Assembly: GCF_900103135.1 (NCBI RefSeq)
Contig: NZ_FNGO01000008.1
Span: 1-64,000 of the forward strand
Reading direction: 5' to 3'
DNA from: Halarsenatibacter silvermanii
GTDB lineage: Bacteria; Bacillota; Halanaerobiia; Halanaerobiales; Halarsenatibacteraceae
Length of the DNA: 64,000 bases
The notes under the pieces were generated by a model. That model was not told the DNA's origin, did no database searches, and worked only from the letters and a program-made list of their open reading frames with translations. Shown in pieces: positions 52,825-61,646 of this stretch (position 1 is its first letter; each line of letters starts with the position of its first letter). Both the position numbers and the translations under genes were made by a program.

Positions 52825-53460
52825 ATGACAGAAGAAAATACGGATTATATGCAGATTATTGAAAATCGACGCTCGGTTAACTTTTTCGATTCGAGCCGGG
52901 AGCTAGAAGATGGACTTCTCACAAAAATAATCAACAGATCGGTGCTGGCCCCCTCCAGCTTTAATCTGCAGCCCTGGAAATTGCTTGCTGTGAAAAGCCA
53001 GGAAAAAAGAGAGGAGATTTACAATTCGGGAGCCTGTGAACAGCAAAAAGTTATTGATGCACCGGTGCTGCTTATAGTGACAGGTGATATGACGGGATAC
53101 AGGCGTTATAATCCCATGTGGGATGAAAAGAAAAATCTCGGTAAGCTCGACGAAGAAAAGCTGGAGAAAATTATCGAACAGTGCGAGCAGGGAATATATC
53201 CTGATGAGGCCAAAAAGATAGGTTTTGCGGTCCGCAACAGCTCTCTTCTGGCCATGAATATCATGAACACAGCTAAATATTACGGAGTTGATACCCATCC
53301 CATGATTGGTTTTTCGGAGACTAAAATAAAGGAGATGTTTGATCTCGATGAAAATGTAGTTGTAACCATGCTGATTTCTATGGGATATTTTGATGAAGAA
53401 CAGGAATTAGATCCCCGGGAGACTAGACTCAAATATGAGGATATAGTAGAAGAATTTTAA
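52825..53460 (+). CDS. Nitroreductase-family FMN protein
   Basis: A 211-residue flavoprotein. The FMN-binding N terminus reads IENRRSVNFF, followed by the SSFNLQPWKLLAV motif near residue 45; the C-terminal GYFDEEQEL region closes the flavin site. Members reduce nitro compounds, quinones or flavins with NAD(P)H. ATG 52825 follows CGAGGAGG. It stands alone and the substrate is unknown. Confidence 0.9.
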   Translation: MTEENTDYMQIIENRRSVNFFDSSRELEDGLLTKIINRSVLAPSSFNLQPWKLLAVKSQEKREEIYNSGACEQQKVIDAPVLLIVTGDMTGYRRYNPMWDEKKNLGKLDEEKLEKIIEQCEQGIYPDEAKKIGFAVRNSSLLAMNIMNTAKYYGVDTHPMIGFSETKIKEMFDLDENVVVTMLISMGYFDEEQELDPRETRLKYEDIVEEF

Positions 53461-53770
53461 TAAATAGGGATCTTCTCGGAAACAGATGGTGAAATTTCCA
53501 TATATGCTGTATACCCAGAGCTGCTTATAACCTCAATATTAAACCAGCTGATATGGAGAATATCTATATATATTAGCTAAAAATTTATCGTGATAACTGA
53601 AGAGCATCAATATTGGTTTGAGTTAATTAATTTACTTGACGCAAATGCAAAAATATGATTTAATATATTTTAAATATTTATCAGGATAGAAGAAATTTCA
53701 TATTTTAGCTAGATAAAGAAATTCTTCTATCCCCTCTTGACACTTCGGATGGGGGAGAGGGGGTGAAAAA
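53461..53770 (+). other. Intergenic region with one promoter-like element
   Basis: Gene-free, AT-rich. TTGACG (53636-53641), 17 bases and TTTAAT (53659-53664) form a plausible promoter for the AbrB-like gene. A segment near 53470-53510 (CGGAAACAGATGGTGAAATT) loosely resembles one near 33700-33740, too weakly to claim a repeat. Confidence 0.45.
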
Positions 53771-54016
53771 ATGCTGGTGGATAATCTTATCTGTCGAATT
53801 AATGACAGGGGTAATATCCCGCTTCCGAATTCGTTGAAAGCTTCCGAAAATATGAAGCCGGGCAGGGTGATACTGCTGGAAATAGATGCCGACAAACTGA
53901 CAGCGCACACTTCCATACCCTGTTATTTTTGTGGCAAACATAAAGAAGGTGATATTTTCAAAAACAGATTCATCTGTTCTGAGTGCCGAAGCGAAATAAT
54001 CAAATCACTTAAATGA
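53771..54016 (+). CDS. AbrB/SpoVT-like regulator with C-terminal zinc-ribbon motif
   Basis: An 81-residue protein. Residues 5-48 fit the swapped-hairpin AbrB fold (INDRGNIPLPNSL, then MKPGRVILLEIDADKLT). The tail has two Cys pairs, CYFCG and CSEC, 17 residues apart, suggesting a small zinc ribbon as in some clostridial AbrB proteins. AbrB relatives bind AT-rich promoter DNA during growth-phase transitions. ATG 53771 follows GAGGGGGTG. The gene is monocistronic, with a terminator at 54119. Confidence 0.72.
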   Translation: MLVDNLICRINDRGNIPLPNSLKASENMKPGRVILLEIDADKLTAHTSIPCYFCGKHKEGDIFKNRFICSECRSEIIKSLK

Positions 54017-54017
54017 G

Positions 54018-54072
54018 GGTCTTCCTGTTTTCGCTGGTAAATAGGTGTGTAAAAATTATAGTTATACTGGAA
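54018..54072. repeat. Dispersed 50-bp repeat, copy 1
   Basis: The segment starting CTTCCTGTTTTCGCTGGTAA (54021) matches the one starting at 59159 over about 50 bases: CTTCCTGTTTTCG, then TGGTAAATAGGTG and TAAAAA-TTA blocks, with small differences. Both follow a coding stop within 10-15 bases. Confidence 0.6.
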
Positions 54073-54118
54073 GATATAAAGCTTCTTTTTCAATTATTTT
54101 TTCCTGATCTGAGAAGGT

Positions 54119-54162
54119 AAGAGAACCCCTTTTTATGCCTGCTTACAGGGGTTCTCTTTTCT
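54119..54162 (+). terminator. Intrinsic terminator
   Basis: AGAGAACCCCT (54120-54130) pairs with AGGGGTTCTCT (54147-54157) and is followed by TTTCT. It ends the AbrB-like transcript and shows that the CCA-adding enzyme gene begins after it, at 54186 and not 54135. Confidence 0.85.
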
Positions 54163-54185
54163 ATTATCAAACAGGGGGATTTCAT

Positions 54186-55364
54186 ATGTGTCCTGTTGAT
54201 ATTGAGCCGCCTGACATTACCGATTATGATATGTTCCGATCTCCCGGGCCAGAGATATTAAAAAAACTGCGGGAAAGCCCGGGGAGGGGCTGGTATGTCG
54301 GAGGCGCCGTCAGAGATGTAATTCTGGGAAGAAGACCTGAGGACTGGGACTTTTTGCTGACGGGGATCGATAAAGCGACCTTAAAGAAAGGTTTTCCCGG
54401 GGGAGAGGTGGTCGGCAGTAATTTTCCGGTTTTTCTCTGGCAGGGGGTTGAAATCACCTGGACAGGGGAAAGCTCACCGGAGAAGAATCTGATGAGCAGG
54501 GATTTCACCATCAACTCTCTTACCGCTTCTCTGGCTGATAAAAAGATAAGAGATCCTCAGGGAGGACTCCAGGATTTAAAAGAGAGAATTCTACAGCCCC
54601 TGCCGCGGTCCATTTCAGCTGATCCACTTCGGGTGTATCGAGCTTTTAGGTTCAAAGCCGAGATTTCCGATCTCAGCTTTTCTCCTCTTCTAAAGAAAAA
54701 GCTTAAATTGCTCTCGCCCGGGGAAATAGAACATTTATTTCCGGAAAGGGTAACAGAAGAATTCAAAAAGATACTCAATTCCCCCCGGCCTGCCGCTTTT
54801 ATAATGGGGCTTAAAAGATTTGATCTTTTAAACCGTCATTTTTCCTGGTTGAAATCACCAGAAAAATCGCTCGACCGTTTGAAAATAGCGAAAAAAGCTG
54901 GCTTTAGATACAGCGAGGAAACTGATAAAATTTTATTTGTGGCCCTGGCCTTTGAAAGCGCAAAGAAAAATGAGATGGACCGGGCCCGCTCCCTTCTGAC
55001 TCTGCCTGAAAAATGGATAAAAGCAGCAGAACAGGCTGTCGAGGTAATTCCTATTATCAGAAACTGGCAGAAAGTTCCCGCGGAGAGACTCGTTGAAACA
55101 CTGGAGATTTTTGATAAAGAAATTTTAGATCTCCAGGAAGCACTGGTTCTGGCTGCAGGCGAAGATGTACGAATCGGGGTTGCGTCTTTATTTCAAAAAG
55201 CTCGCAGCAGGTATGATAATATTTTTGAAATCATGAAGAAATTAAAAAATGAGATCAGCGGTGATGATCTTCCTGAAAAAATAAAGGGCACTCCTGCCGC
55301 CGGAGAAGAACTCAGGAAAAGAAAAAAAGATTGGCTGGAAACTGAAAGAGATAAACATTCATAG
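54186..55364 (+). CDS. CCA tRNA nucleotidyltransferase / poly(A) polymerase family
   Basis: A 392-residue class II nucleotidyltransferase. The head domain shows GRGWYVGGAVRDVILG, the metal motif DWDF (D-x-D), the NLMSRDFTINSL block and a DPLRVYRAFRF element of the nucleotide-selecting neck. It adds or repairs the CCA end of tRNA, or polyadenylates RNA. The C-terminal part is helical with no recognisable HD domain. ATG 54186 follows AGGGGGA; the frame is open upstream to 54135 but that lies inside a terminator loop. Confidence 0.88.
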   Translation: MCPVDIEPPDITDYDMFRSPGPEILKKLRESPGRGWYVGGAVRDVILGRRPEDWDFLLTGIDKATLKKGFPGGEVVGSNFPVFLWQGVEITWTGESSPEKNLMSRDFTINSLTASLADKKIRDPQGGLQDLKERILQPLPRSISADPLRVYRAFRFKAEISDLSFSPLLKKKLKLLSPGEIEHLFPERVTEEFKKILNSPRPAAFIMGLKRFDLLNRHFSWLKSPEKSLDRLKIAKKAGFRYSEETDKILFVALAFESAKKNEMDRARSLLTLPEKWIKAAEQAVEVIPIIRNWQKVPAERLVETLEIFDKEILDLQEALVLAAGEDVRIGVASLFQKARSRYDNIFEIMKKLKNEISGDDLPEKIKGTPAAGEELRKRKKDWLETERDKHS

Positions 55365-55393
55365 AGTGCTTTATCGGAGGAATTAAAAAGGGC

Positions 55394-55422
55394 TGTAAAT
55401 CAAGCTATTTTTATGATATAAT
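55394..55422 (+). promoter_or_regulatory. Likely promoter of the rnf region
   Basis: TGTAAA (55394-55399), 17 bases, TATAAT (55417-55422). The -10 is perfect, the -35 weak. It lies 169 bases before the secreted protein gene at 55591. Confidence 0.45.
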
Positions 55423-55590
55423 TCGAAATTGATATGGAAATCGTCATTTTTTCATCTGCTGAAGTTAAAGTGCAGTTTAACCCTTGATTTTTTATGCTAA
55501 ATTATGTTATTTTTATAACGAACTTCGATTCTGGTGCTTTTGTTATTATTCTGGAGATATTATCTCATCAACTGGCAGGGGGGAAATTTT

Positions 55591-56457
55591 ATGCTGGATA
55601 CGCTGGAGGAAAAAGGTTTGCCGCTGGCTATAATAGTTATTACAGCCGTCTGTTTTGTCTTCGTCTCTGGGGCTGTCGGACAGGCTGAGGATATTCAGGC
55701 CGAAGAGGAATGGATAACCGGACTTACCGGCAGTCTTGATGTAGATCAGGTCGAACTGGTAGAGAGTCTCGAAGATTTCAGCAGGCCTTTGATCTATCTG
55801 GAGAATTATCTATATTATATTCTGCCTGAAATTGAAGAGCCGGGAGTTTACAGTCTCGCTTCCGATTCTCAGCCGGAGGGGCTTTTTTCGGTGGAGGATA
55901 TCGAACAGCTGGAGCTGCAGTTTGACGAACAGCCGGAGGACTGGAATGAGGGCGATGAGTGGACCTGGACCTTCCGGGATGATGATAGATTTGTCGAGAT
56001 AGAACTGACATCTGAAGTCATCGATTACGTAAAAGAGCCCGGCCGGCCGATGCTGAGCAGGATCATATTTTCGCTGGACTATGCTGCTCCTCATTTCAAC
56101 TTTCAGGGTACTGTCAGAGTCAGGGATGATTTTGACGATGTTGACGTGATAGTCGAGCTCGATCATGCTGATTATGATCTGGAAAATATATCTGCCAATC
56201 TAAATTTTGATCTGCTGAACAGGGTTGAAAATGAGCTGGCTTTTGAGGGGAGTTTACAGCTGCCCGGTATAGAAGGGGAAGGCGAGCATCACTTCATCTT
56301 CACTGAGCGTCCCCGGGAATTACCCAGAACTCAGCCGATTTATCTGGATGAGTATATATTCAGGGGGTATATGTCAACCGGCAACTTTGCTCTCGAAGGT
56401 GATATGTGGATCTGTACGGAATCGATAGTATTGAACGGTTATACAGTCTTAAATTAG
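55591..56457 (+). CDS. Secreted acidic protein of unknown function upstream of rnf
   Basis: A 288-residue protein that I do not recognise. A signal peptide is clear near residues 11-31 (IIVITAVCFVFVSGAVG followed by QAEDIQA). The mature part is very acidic and beta-rich, with a central WTWTF/DDRFVEIELT segment and alternating hydrophobic strands that suggest a lipocalin-like or barrel fold. ATG 55591 follows GGGGGGAAA; the frame is open upstream to 55534. It is 43 bases before rnfD on the same strand and is probably co-transcribed, so it may interact with the outer face of Rnf. Confidence 0.75.
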   Translation: MLDTLEEKGLPLAIIVITAVCFVFVSGAVGQAEDIQAEEEWITGLTGSLDVDQVELVESLEDFSRPLIYLENYLYYILPEIEEPGVYSLASDSQPEGLFSVEDIEQLELQFDEQPEDWNEGDEWTWTFRDDDRFVEIELTSEVIDYVKEPGRPMLSRIIFSLDYAAPHFNFQGTVRVRDDFDDVDVIVELDHADYDLENISANLNFDLLNRVENELAFEGSLQLPGIEGEGEHHFIFTERPRELPRTQPIYLDEYIFRGYMSTGNFALEGDMWICTESIVLNGYTVLN

Positions 56458-56500
56458 TTCCACGGCTATCTGTTATTATCTCTGGTTAAGGAGGGCTAGT

Positions 56501-57418
56501 ATGTCACAGGAACCTGAACTGGTAATTACAGATGCACCTCATCTGATAACCGATGGAGATAGTACCGACCTGGTTATGATCGATGTTATTATAGCCTTGA
56601 TTCCCGCCACCCTGGCCAGTGTTTATCTTTTTGGTCTGAATTCTGTCCGCATAATACTCGCTTCGGTGATCACCGCCATGCTAATCGAAGCGGTGGTTTT
56701 ACAGCGCTGGAGCAGTTTGCGAGATTTTTTCGATGATGGCAGCGCGGCTGTCACCGGTCTGCTGCTGGCTCTCACTCTACCCCCGGACGTTTCCCCTTTT
56801 CTGGCTGCGGTGGGAGCGGCGCTGGCAATTATTCTGGGCAAGATGATGCTCGGAGGCCTGGGCAATAATCTCTTTAACCCGGCGCTGGTAGGCCGGGGTA
56901 TCATGCTTGCACTCTGGCCGGCTTCGATGACGACATTTACCGATCCGGTGGATGGAGCTACAGCTGCTACTGCTCTGGCCGGAGGGGATTACAGCTACTG
57001 GGAGATGTTCTTGGGCAGCATTCCCGGCAGCCTGGGAGAAACTTCCGCATTGTTGCTGTTTCTGGGAGGGGTTTATCTGTTTTTCAGAGGCAGAATTGGC
57101 TGGAAGATTCCTTTGAGCTATATAGTCACGGTGGGAATTTTTACCCCGCTCATGGGCGGCGATGTAATTCTGCATTTATTTTCGGGTGGACTGATTATGG
57201 GAGCAATTTATATGGCCACGGATATGGTGACTTCTCCGGTATCCAGCAGAGGTAAGCTGGTATTCGGATTTGGCTGCGGATTTTTGACAATCATCATAAG
57301 AATGTATGCCACCCTGCCTGAAGGGGTAACCTATGCTATATTAATTATGAATGCCCTGGTTCCTCTGCTCGATAAATTATTAAGGCGCAGGGCATTTGGG
57401 GAGGTTGAGACAGAATGA
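56501..57418 (+). CDS. rnfD: Rnf complex subunit RnfD
   Basis: A 305-residue membrane subunit of the ferredoxin:NAD+ oxidoreductase, which couples the electron flow to Na+ or H+ export. About nine hydrophobic helices are seen, with GGLGNNLFNPALVGRG near residue 115 and the flavinylation site TDMVTSP near 240, where FMN is attached through phosphodiester to Thr. ATG follows AAGGAGGGC. It overlaps rnfG by four bases. Confidence 0.94.
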   Translation: MSQEPELVITDAPHLITDGDSTDLVMIDVIIALIPATLASVYLFGLNSVRIILASVITAMLIEAVVLQRWSSLRDFFDDGSAAVTGLLLALTLPPDVSPFLAAVGAALAIILGKMMLGGLGNNLFNPALVGRGIMLALWPASMTTFTDPVDGATAATALAGGDYSYWEMFLGSIPGSLGETSALLLFLGGVYLFFRGRIGWKIPLSYIVTVGIFTPLMGGDVILHLFSGGLIMGAIYMATDMVTSPVSSRGKLVFGFGCGFLTIIIRMYATLPEGVTYAILIMNALVPLLDKLLRRRAFGEVETE

Positions 57419-57963
57419 AAACCGAAAACTATGATCTCTCCCTGGGCGTGTTTATACTGGCTATTACTCTAGTGGTGGCCGTACTGGTTCTGGCCTACGC
57501 GCACAGTATAGCTGATCAACTTATCGTAGAAGAGGATGTATCCCCTGAGATGAGGGAAAACCTGGTGGGAATTTACGATGATGAGGCCACCTTTTCCGAA
57601 TTTGAGTATGAAGATAACCTGTTTTTCGTTGTGCGGGAGGCTGGAGATGTCACCGGAATGGCTCATGTAGCTGCTGGTTCGGGTTACGGCGGCGAAATTG
57701 AAGTTTTGGTTGGAATGGATGATGCCGGTGATATAGTCGGCATAAACGTGCTTGAGCATTCCGAAACACCGGATCTGGGAGATAGAGTTTTTGAAGATGA
57801 TTTTAAGGATAGATTTTTGGGATTGGGTTACAATGATCCCATTGAAATCGGAGATGATATTCAGGGCGTGACCGGAGCGACGGTTTCTGCTGAAGCTCTG
57901 GCCGAGGCAGCCCGGGAAGCAGTTGATGTCACCTTCGACGCTCTGCGTTCGGGAGAGTACTAA
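57415..57963 (+). CDS. rnfG: Rnf complex subunit RnfG
   Basis: A 182-residue protein with one N-terminal TM helix and an extracytoplasmic FMN domain. The covalent-FMN motif GVTGATVS lies near residues 149-156, and VLEHSETPDLG near 118 is also conserved. ATG overlaps the rnfD stop (ATGA). It relays electrons between RnfC/B and RnfD. Confidence 0.93.
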   Translation: MKTENYDLSLGVFILAITLVVAVLVLAYAHSIADQLIVEEDVSPEMRENLVGIYDDEATFSEFEYEDNLFFVVREAGDVTGMAHVAAGSGYGGEIEVLVGMDDAGDIVGINVLEHSETPDLGDRVFEDDFKDRFLGLGYNDPIEIGDDIQGVTGATVSAEALAEAAREAVDVTFDALRSGEY

Positions 57964-57984
57964 TTCCAGGGAGGAATGTTATCA

Positions 57985-58578
57985 ATGGAACTGTTCAGAT
58001 CAGAATTCTGGCAGGAGTCGAGGAAATATCTGGTTCTGGTGGCGCTGGCTCCCATTCTGGGAGGTATGACTGATATCCGCAGCGCCATCTGGTTGGGCAG
58101 TTTGACACTGCTGGCCATCATAGGAGCCGGACTTATAAATATTGCTCTTAAAGGTATAGTTACCAGAAATACCAGGGCTCCTTTCACCGTTATAATTACC
58201 ATCACTTTAATCTCTCTTTTCCAGATCTATTTAAGCATTGTGGATACAGCACTGCTGGAAGAATTCGGAGTATATCTTCCTCTGATAGCTCTCAATGTGC
58301 TGGTTCTGAGGCAGACAGTTCTTTTTGAAGTTGAAGATGCCAGCCGTGAATTCAGAGGCAGCGTCTGGTTTGGGTTTAAACTGCTGGTGCTGATGATCTT
58401 TCTGGGCGGTCTCAGAGAACTCTTTCTGACCGGCCAGATAAGTAATATCGAAATATTTGCCAGCGATATAGCTTTCTTTGGAGAACCCGGGGGCATTTTG
58501 ATAGTTCTCGGTTCTTTAGTCGCGCTTTTCAAAGCTGCTTTTTCTTCCGGGCCTGCTGCTGAAGAGGAGGTAAATTAG
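57985..58578 (+). CDS. rnfE: Rnf complex subunit RnfE
   Basis: A 197-residue membrane protein of the RnfA/RnfE pair, with six hydrophobic helices. Residues YLPLIALNVLVL and FWFG-like VWFGFKLLVLM are typical. ATG 57985 is ten bases after GGGAGG; the ATG at 57976 is too close to that site. The next gene, rnfA, starts one base after this stop. Confidence 0.92.
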   Translation: MELFRSEFWQESRKYLVLVALAPILGGMTDIRSAIWLGSLTLLAIIGAGLINIALKGIVTRNTRAPFTVIITITLISLFQIYLSIVDTALLEEFGVYLPLIALNVLVLRQTVLFEVEDASREFRGSVWFGFKLLVLMIFLGGLRELFLTGQISNIEIFASDIAFFGEPGGILIVLGSLVALFKAAFSSGPAAEEEVN

Positions 58579-58579
58579 G

Positions 58580-59149
58580 ATGGTGGAGTTACTGCAGCTG
58601 TTTCTGGGCGGAATTTTCTGGAACAATATAGTACTAAATAATCTTCTCGGATTGACTCCGTTTTTAGTCGAAAGAAAAAGTTCTTTCAGGGATTCGCTGG
58701 GAATAGGAATAACTACCACTTTGCTCATGATTTTCCTGGCTATGATAACCTTTATTATCCATGAGCATGTTTTGATACCTTTAGAGCTGACATATCTCAA
58801 CAACTTGATCTTCGTCCTGTTGATTATGGGATTGATATTCTTTATGAGGATGAGGCCAGAGAATCCCGAAAAAATATATTCCTGGCATTATTATCTGCCT
58901 GATATATTTTTTAATGCAGCAGTTTTTGGTATGATTCTTTTGGAGATAGCTGAATGGGAAACTCTAATAGAAGCTGTAGTCAGTGCAGCCGGTTATGGTA
59001 TTGGTTTTACCGCGCTGCTGCTGATAGTAGACGGTATGAATAATAGAATGGAAAAGACGGCCGCTCCTGAATGGTTAAAAGGTGTCCCTATCCAGCTGAT
59101 TATTCTGGGTATACTGGCGCTGGCAGTTTCAGGACTGGAAGGGATTTAA
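58580..59149 (+). CDS. rnfA: Rnf complex subunit RnfA
   Basis: A 189-residue membrane protein with six helices, homologous to RnfE in inverted topology. The N-terminal NNIVLNNLLGLTPFL motif is characteristic. RnfA and RnfE share a [2Fe-2S] site in the membrane in known structures. A gap of about 160 bases separates it from rnfC. Confidence 0.93.
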   Translation: MVELLQLFLGGIFWNNIVLNNLLGLTPFLVERKSSFRDSLGIGITTTLLMIFLAMITFIIHEHVLIPLELTYLNNLIFVLLIMGLIFFMRMRPENPEKIYSWHYYLPDIFFNAAVFGMILLEIAEWETLIEAVVSAAGYGIGFTALLLIVDGMNNRMEKTAAPEWLKGVPIQLIILGILALAVSGLEGI

Positions 59150-59155
59150 AGCTAG

Positions 59156-59213
59156 ATCTTCCTGTTTTCGGTTGGTAAATAGGTGGGCTAAAAAATTACG
59201 AGTATCACTTCGT
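59156..59213. repeat. Dispersed 50-bp repeat, copy 2
   Basis: Matches 54018-54072 (see there): CTTCCTGTTTTCG followed by TTGGTAAATAGGTG and TAAAAAATTA. It starts just after the rnfA stop and fills the gap before rnfC. Confidence 0.6.
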
Positions 59214-59310
59214 TTTATATCTTCCAGCCATTGTTATCATGATAGTGATCTTATGCGATATATATAGGCTGATAACAGGAAGAACCTTAAATATTTGGAG
59301 GTGTTCTATC

Positions 59311-60687
59311 ATGGCTGAAAATGCAGCTGAACTCGAAAAGCTCGAAGATATGGATATCGAGGAACAATCGTTTGAAAAGGGGCTTTATATCCCCCATCAC
59401 AAATCTTACACCGACGATCTTCCGATCACCAGACTTTCTTATCCCGGCAGGGTGATAATCCCCCTCAATCAGCACATCGGCGAGACGGTAACACCGGTGG
59501 TAGAGGCAGGAGAGAGGGTGGAAAAGGGACAGCTGATCGGAGAGTTAAATGAATTTTGGGCTTCGAACGTTCATGCCAGTGTGAGCGGTGAAGTTGCGGC
59601 CATAGAAGAAAGACAGATGGCCGGCGGTGATCGGGTTCTTTCCGTCGTCATAGATGTCGATGACGAACAGCAGGAATTTTCTGAAGTTATCAGAGAGGAC
59701 TGGGAGGATCTCGAGATCGATGAGATGAAGTCCATGCTCCAGAAATATGGAATCGTCGGCATGGGGGGAGCAGCCTGCCCCACTCATATAAATGTGAGCA
59801 CCGATGACCCGGTTCCCAACCTTATCCTGAATGGCGCTGAATGCGAGCCTTTTCTAACCTGTGATCACCGCATGATGGTGGAATGGGCAGATAAACTTAT
59901 CAAGGGAGCGAAGATTTTATTCAAAATTATCAAAGCGGATAACTGTTATATAGGCATCGAAACCAATAAGCCCGATGCCATAGAGGTTTTAACTGAAAAG
60001 ACGGAAGATCTGGAGAACTTTGAAGTGATTCCCCTGGATACCAAGTATCCACAGGGTTATAAGAAGAGTATGATCAAGGCTATAACCGGTAAGGAGCCTC
60101 CTATGGGAGCCCGCTCGGCCGATGTAGGCTGCATTGTGAGAAATATAGGAACCACGATCGCCATTTATGAGGCTATAGTCAAAAACAAGCCGCTCTTTGA
60201 AAGGGTGGTTACAGTCAGCGGCCCGGAGACTGTACCGGAAGCGGGCAATTACGTTATGCCTGTAGGAACCCCTATAAGGCACGTAATGGAGGCAACCGGA
60301 GTGGATATTAGCTCTCTTTCCGGCTGTAAAATAATTCTGGGAGGAGCTATGACCGGTACTGCCGTCAGTTCCCTCGATGTGCCCGTAACCAAAAGCGATA
60401 CCGGTGTAATTCTTCTGCCGCCCGATATGGCCGACCTGGGACCCTCTCAGGATGAAAAACCATGTATACGCTGTGGTAAATGCGTGGAATCCTGTCCCAT
60501 GAAGCTTTATCCCAATGAGCTGAGTCTGGCGGCCGAAGCTGAAAATTACGAAGAAGCTGAAAAGCTGCATGCCACCGAGTGTGCTGAGTGCGGAATCTGC
60601 AGCTTCGTCTGTCCCTCTCAGCGAAAAGTTGCCGAAGCTATCACCAGTGCCAAGCCTCATGCCAAAAAAATCCGCAGAAATAAATAG
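59311..60687 (+). CDS. rnfC: Rnf complex subunit RnfC
   Basis: A 458-residue peripheral subunit that binds NADH and FMN. An N-terminal barrel-sandwich domain (GETVTPVVEAGERVEKGQL) is followed by the NQO1-like nucleotide and flavin domain (GMGGAACPTH near residue 150, ILNGAECEPFL) and two C-terminal [4Fe-4S] motifs, CIRCGKCVESCP and CAECGICSFVCP. ATG 59311 follows GGAGGT. In most operons rnfC comes first (rnfCDGEAB); here it is last, 160 bases after rnfA, and no rnfB is in the window. Confidence 0.94.
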   Translation: MAENAAELEKLEDMDIEEQSFEKGLYIPHHKSYTDDLPITRLSYPGRVIIPLNQHIGETVTPVVEAGERVEKGQLIGELNEFWASNVHASVSGEVAAIEERQMAGGDRVLSVVIDVDDEQQEFSEVIREDWEDLEIDEMKSMLQKYGIVGMGGAACPTHINVSTDDPVPNLILNGAECEPFLTCDHRMMVEWADKLIKGAKILFKIIKADNCYIGIETNKPDAIEVLTEKTEDLENFEVIPLDTKYPQGYKKSMIKAITGKEPPMGARSADVGCIVRNIGTTIAIYEAIVKNKPLFERVVTVSGPETVPEAGNYVMPVGTPIRHVMEATGVDISSLSGCKIILGGAMTGTAVSSLDVPVTKSDTGVILLPPDMADLGPSQDEKPCIRCGKCVESCPMKLYPNELSLAAEAENYEEAEKLHATECAECGICSFVCPSQRKVAEAITSAKPHAKKIRRNK

Positions 60688-60745
60688 AAGCTCTGACTGA
60701 TTCTTTTGCCTGAGCACTGAAAAGAGGGTTATAATCAGCTGAACC

Positions 60746-60777
60746 GCCGGACATCCTGCTGTCCGGCTTTTTTATTT
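60746..60777 (+). terminator. Intrinsic terminator after rnfC
   Basis: GCCGGACA (60746-60753), 6-base loop, TGTCCGGC (60760-60767), then TTTTTTATTT. It marks the end of the rnf operon, which excludes a distal rnfB in the same transcript. Confidence 0.92.
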
Positions 60778-60782
60778 GCCTA

Positions 60783-60812
60783 TTTAACAAAGGCCTCTGC
60801 TGATGATATAAT
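60783..60812 (+). promoter_or_regulatory. Sigma-A-like promoter for the TauE/SafE gene
   Basis: TTTAAC (60783-60788), 18 bases, TATAAT (60807-60812), 63 bases before the predicted start codon. Confidence 0.5.
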
Positions 60813-60874
60813 TCATTATAACTGTATCTGCTGCTGAAGTAATTCAGGTGAGGGGGTAAACCTTTCGATAATAG

Positions 60875-61618
60875 ATGCTCTGGTTGATACTGATTTACTC
60901 AGTGCTGGTGGGATTTTCAATCGGATTGATGGGAATGGGAGGGGTTTTTTTAACTCCGGTATTAATTCTGATCATGGATTTATCGCTGTCGGAGATCATG
61001 GGGACAGTTCTATTGAGTTTTACCGCTACAGGAATGATGGGCAGCCTGATGTATCATCGTAGAGGCAATATTGACTGGTCGGCAGCACTTTTGCTGGGAT
61101 CTTTCAGCGCTCTGGGCAGCATTTTTGGCGCCAGTACAAATTTAGCTCTTGATGAAGAGATACTGAAAACAATTCTCGGGCTTTTCCTGGCTGCGATTGG
61201 AGTTTTTACCCTTCTGCGCCATAAATTTACTCTGACTTTAGGCGGATTCAACAATATTGAGTCAGCGGTTTTTTCCGTTATAATTTTTTCCCTTACCGGG
61301 CTAGGCGTAGGATTTGCCTCCGGTCTTCTGGGGGTGGGCGGTCCGGTTTTACTGGTTCCACTGCTGGTGGCTGCAGGCTGGCCCATTCTTCTGGCGGTGG
61401 GAGTGAGCCAGGTGGTTAGTGTCTTTGCTTCTCTTGCGGGGGCTGCCGGATATCTGCAGGCCGGAAGTCTGTCTCCTCTGCTGGCCTTCTGGTTGGCGGG
61501 AGGGCAGCTGATCGGTGTGGTTTGCGGCTCCATTTCCGCCCATTCACTGCCAGAAAATAAAATTAAAATTCTGCTCGGCACGGCCCTGATATTTCTGGGA
61601 TTTTATTTTACCGTTTAA
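60875..61618 (+). CDS. TauE/SafE-family permease
   Basis: A 247-residue membrane protein with about seven helices arranged as two similar halves: GLMGMGGVFLTPVLIL and GLLGVGGPVLLVPLLV. The family exports or imports sulfonates, sulfite and other sulfur-containing anions; the substrate is not evident here. ATG 60875 is the first in frame, but the GAGGGGGT site is 17 bases upstream, so a start slightly earlier is possible. Confidence 0.87.
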   Translation: MLWLILIYSVLVGFSIGLMGMGGVFLTPVLILIMDLSLSEIMGTVLLSFTATGMMGSLMYHRRGNIDWSAALLLGSFSALGSIFGASTNLALDEEILKTILGLFLAAIGVFTLLRHKFTLTLGGFNNIESAVFSVIIFSLTGLGVGFASGLLGVGGPVLLVPLLVAAGWPILLAVGVSQVVSVFASLAGAAGYLQAGSLSPLLAFWLAGGQLIGVVCGSISAHSLPENKIKILLGTALIFLGFYFTV

Positions 61619-61646
61619 AGATCAAAGTTTCCGGGAGGTTTCTAAC

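Noticed and set aside
60688-60745. rnfB immediately after rnfC
   Set aside because: No open frame of useful size lies before the terminator at 60746, and the next gene is a TauE/SafE permease.
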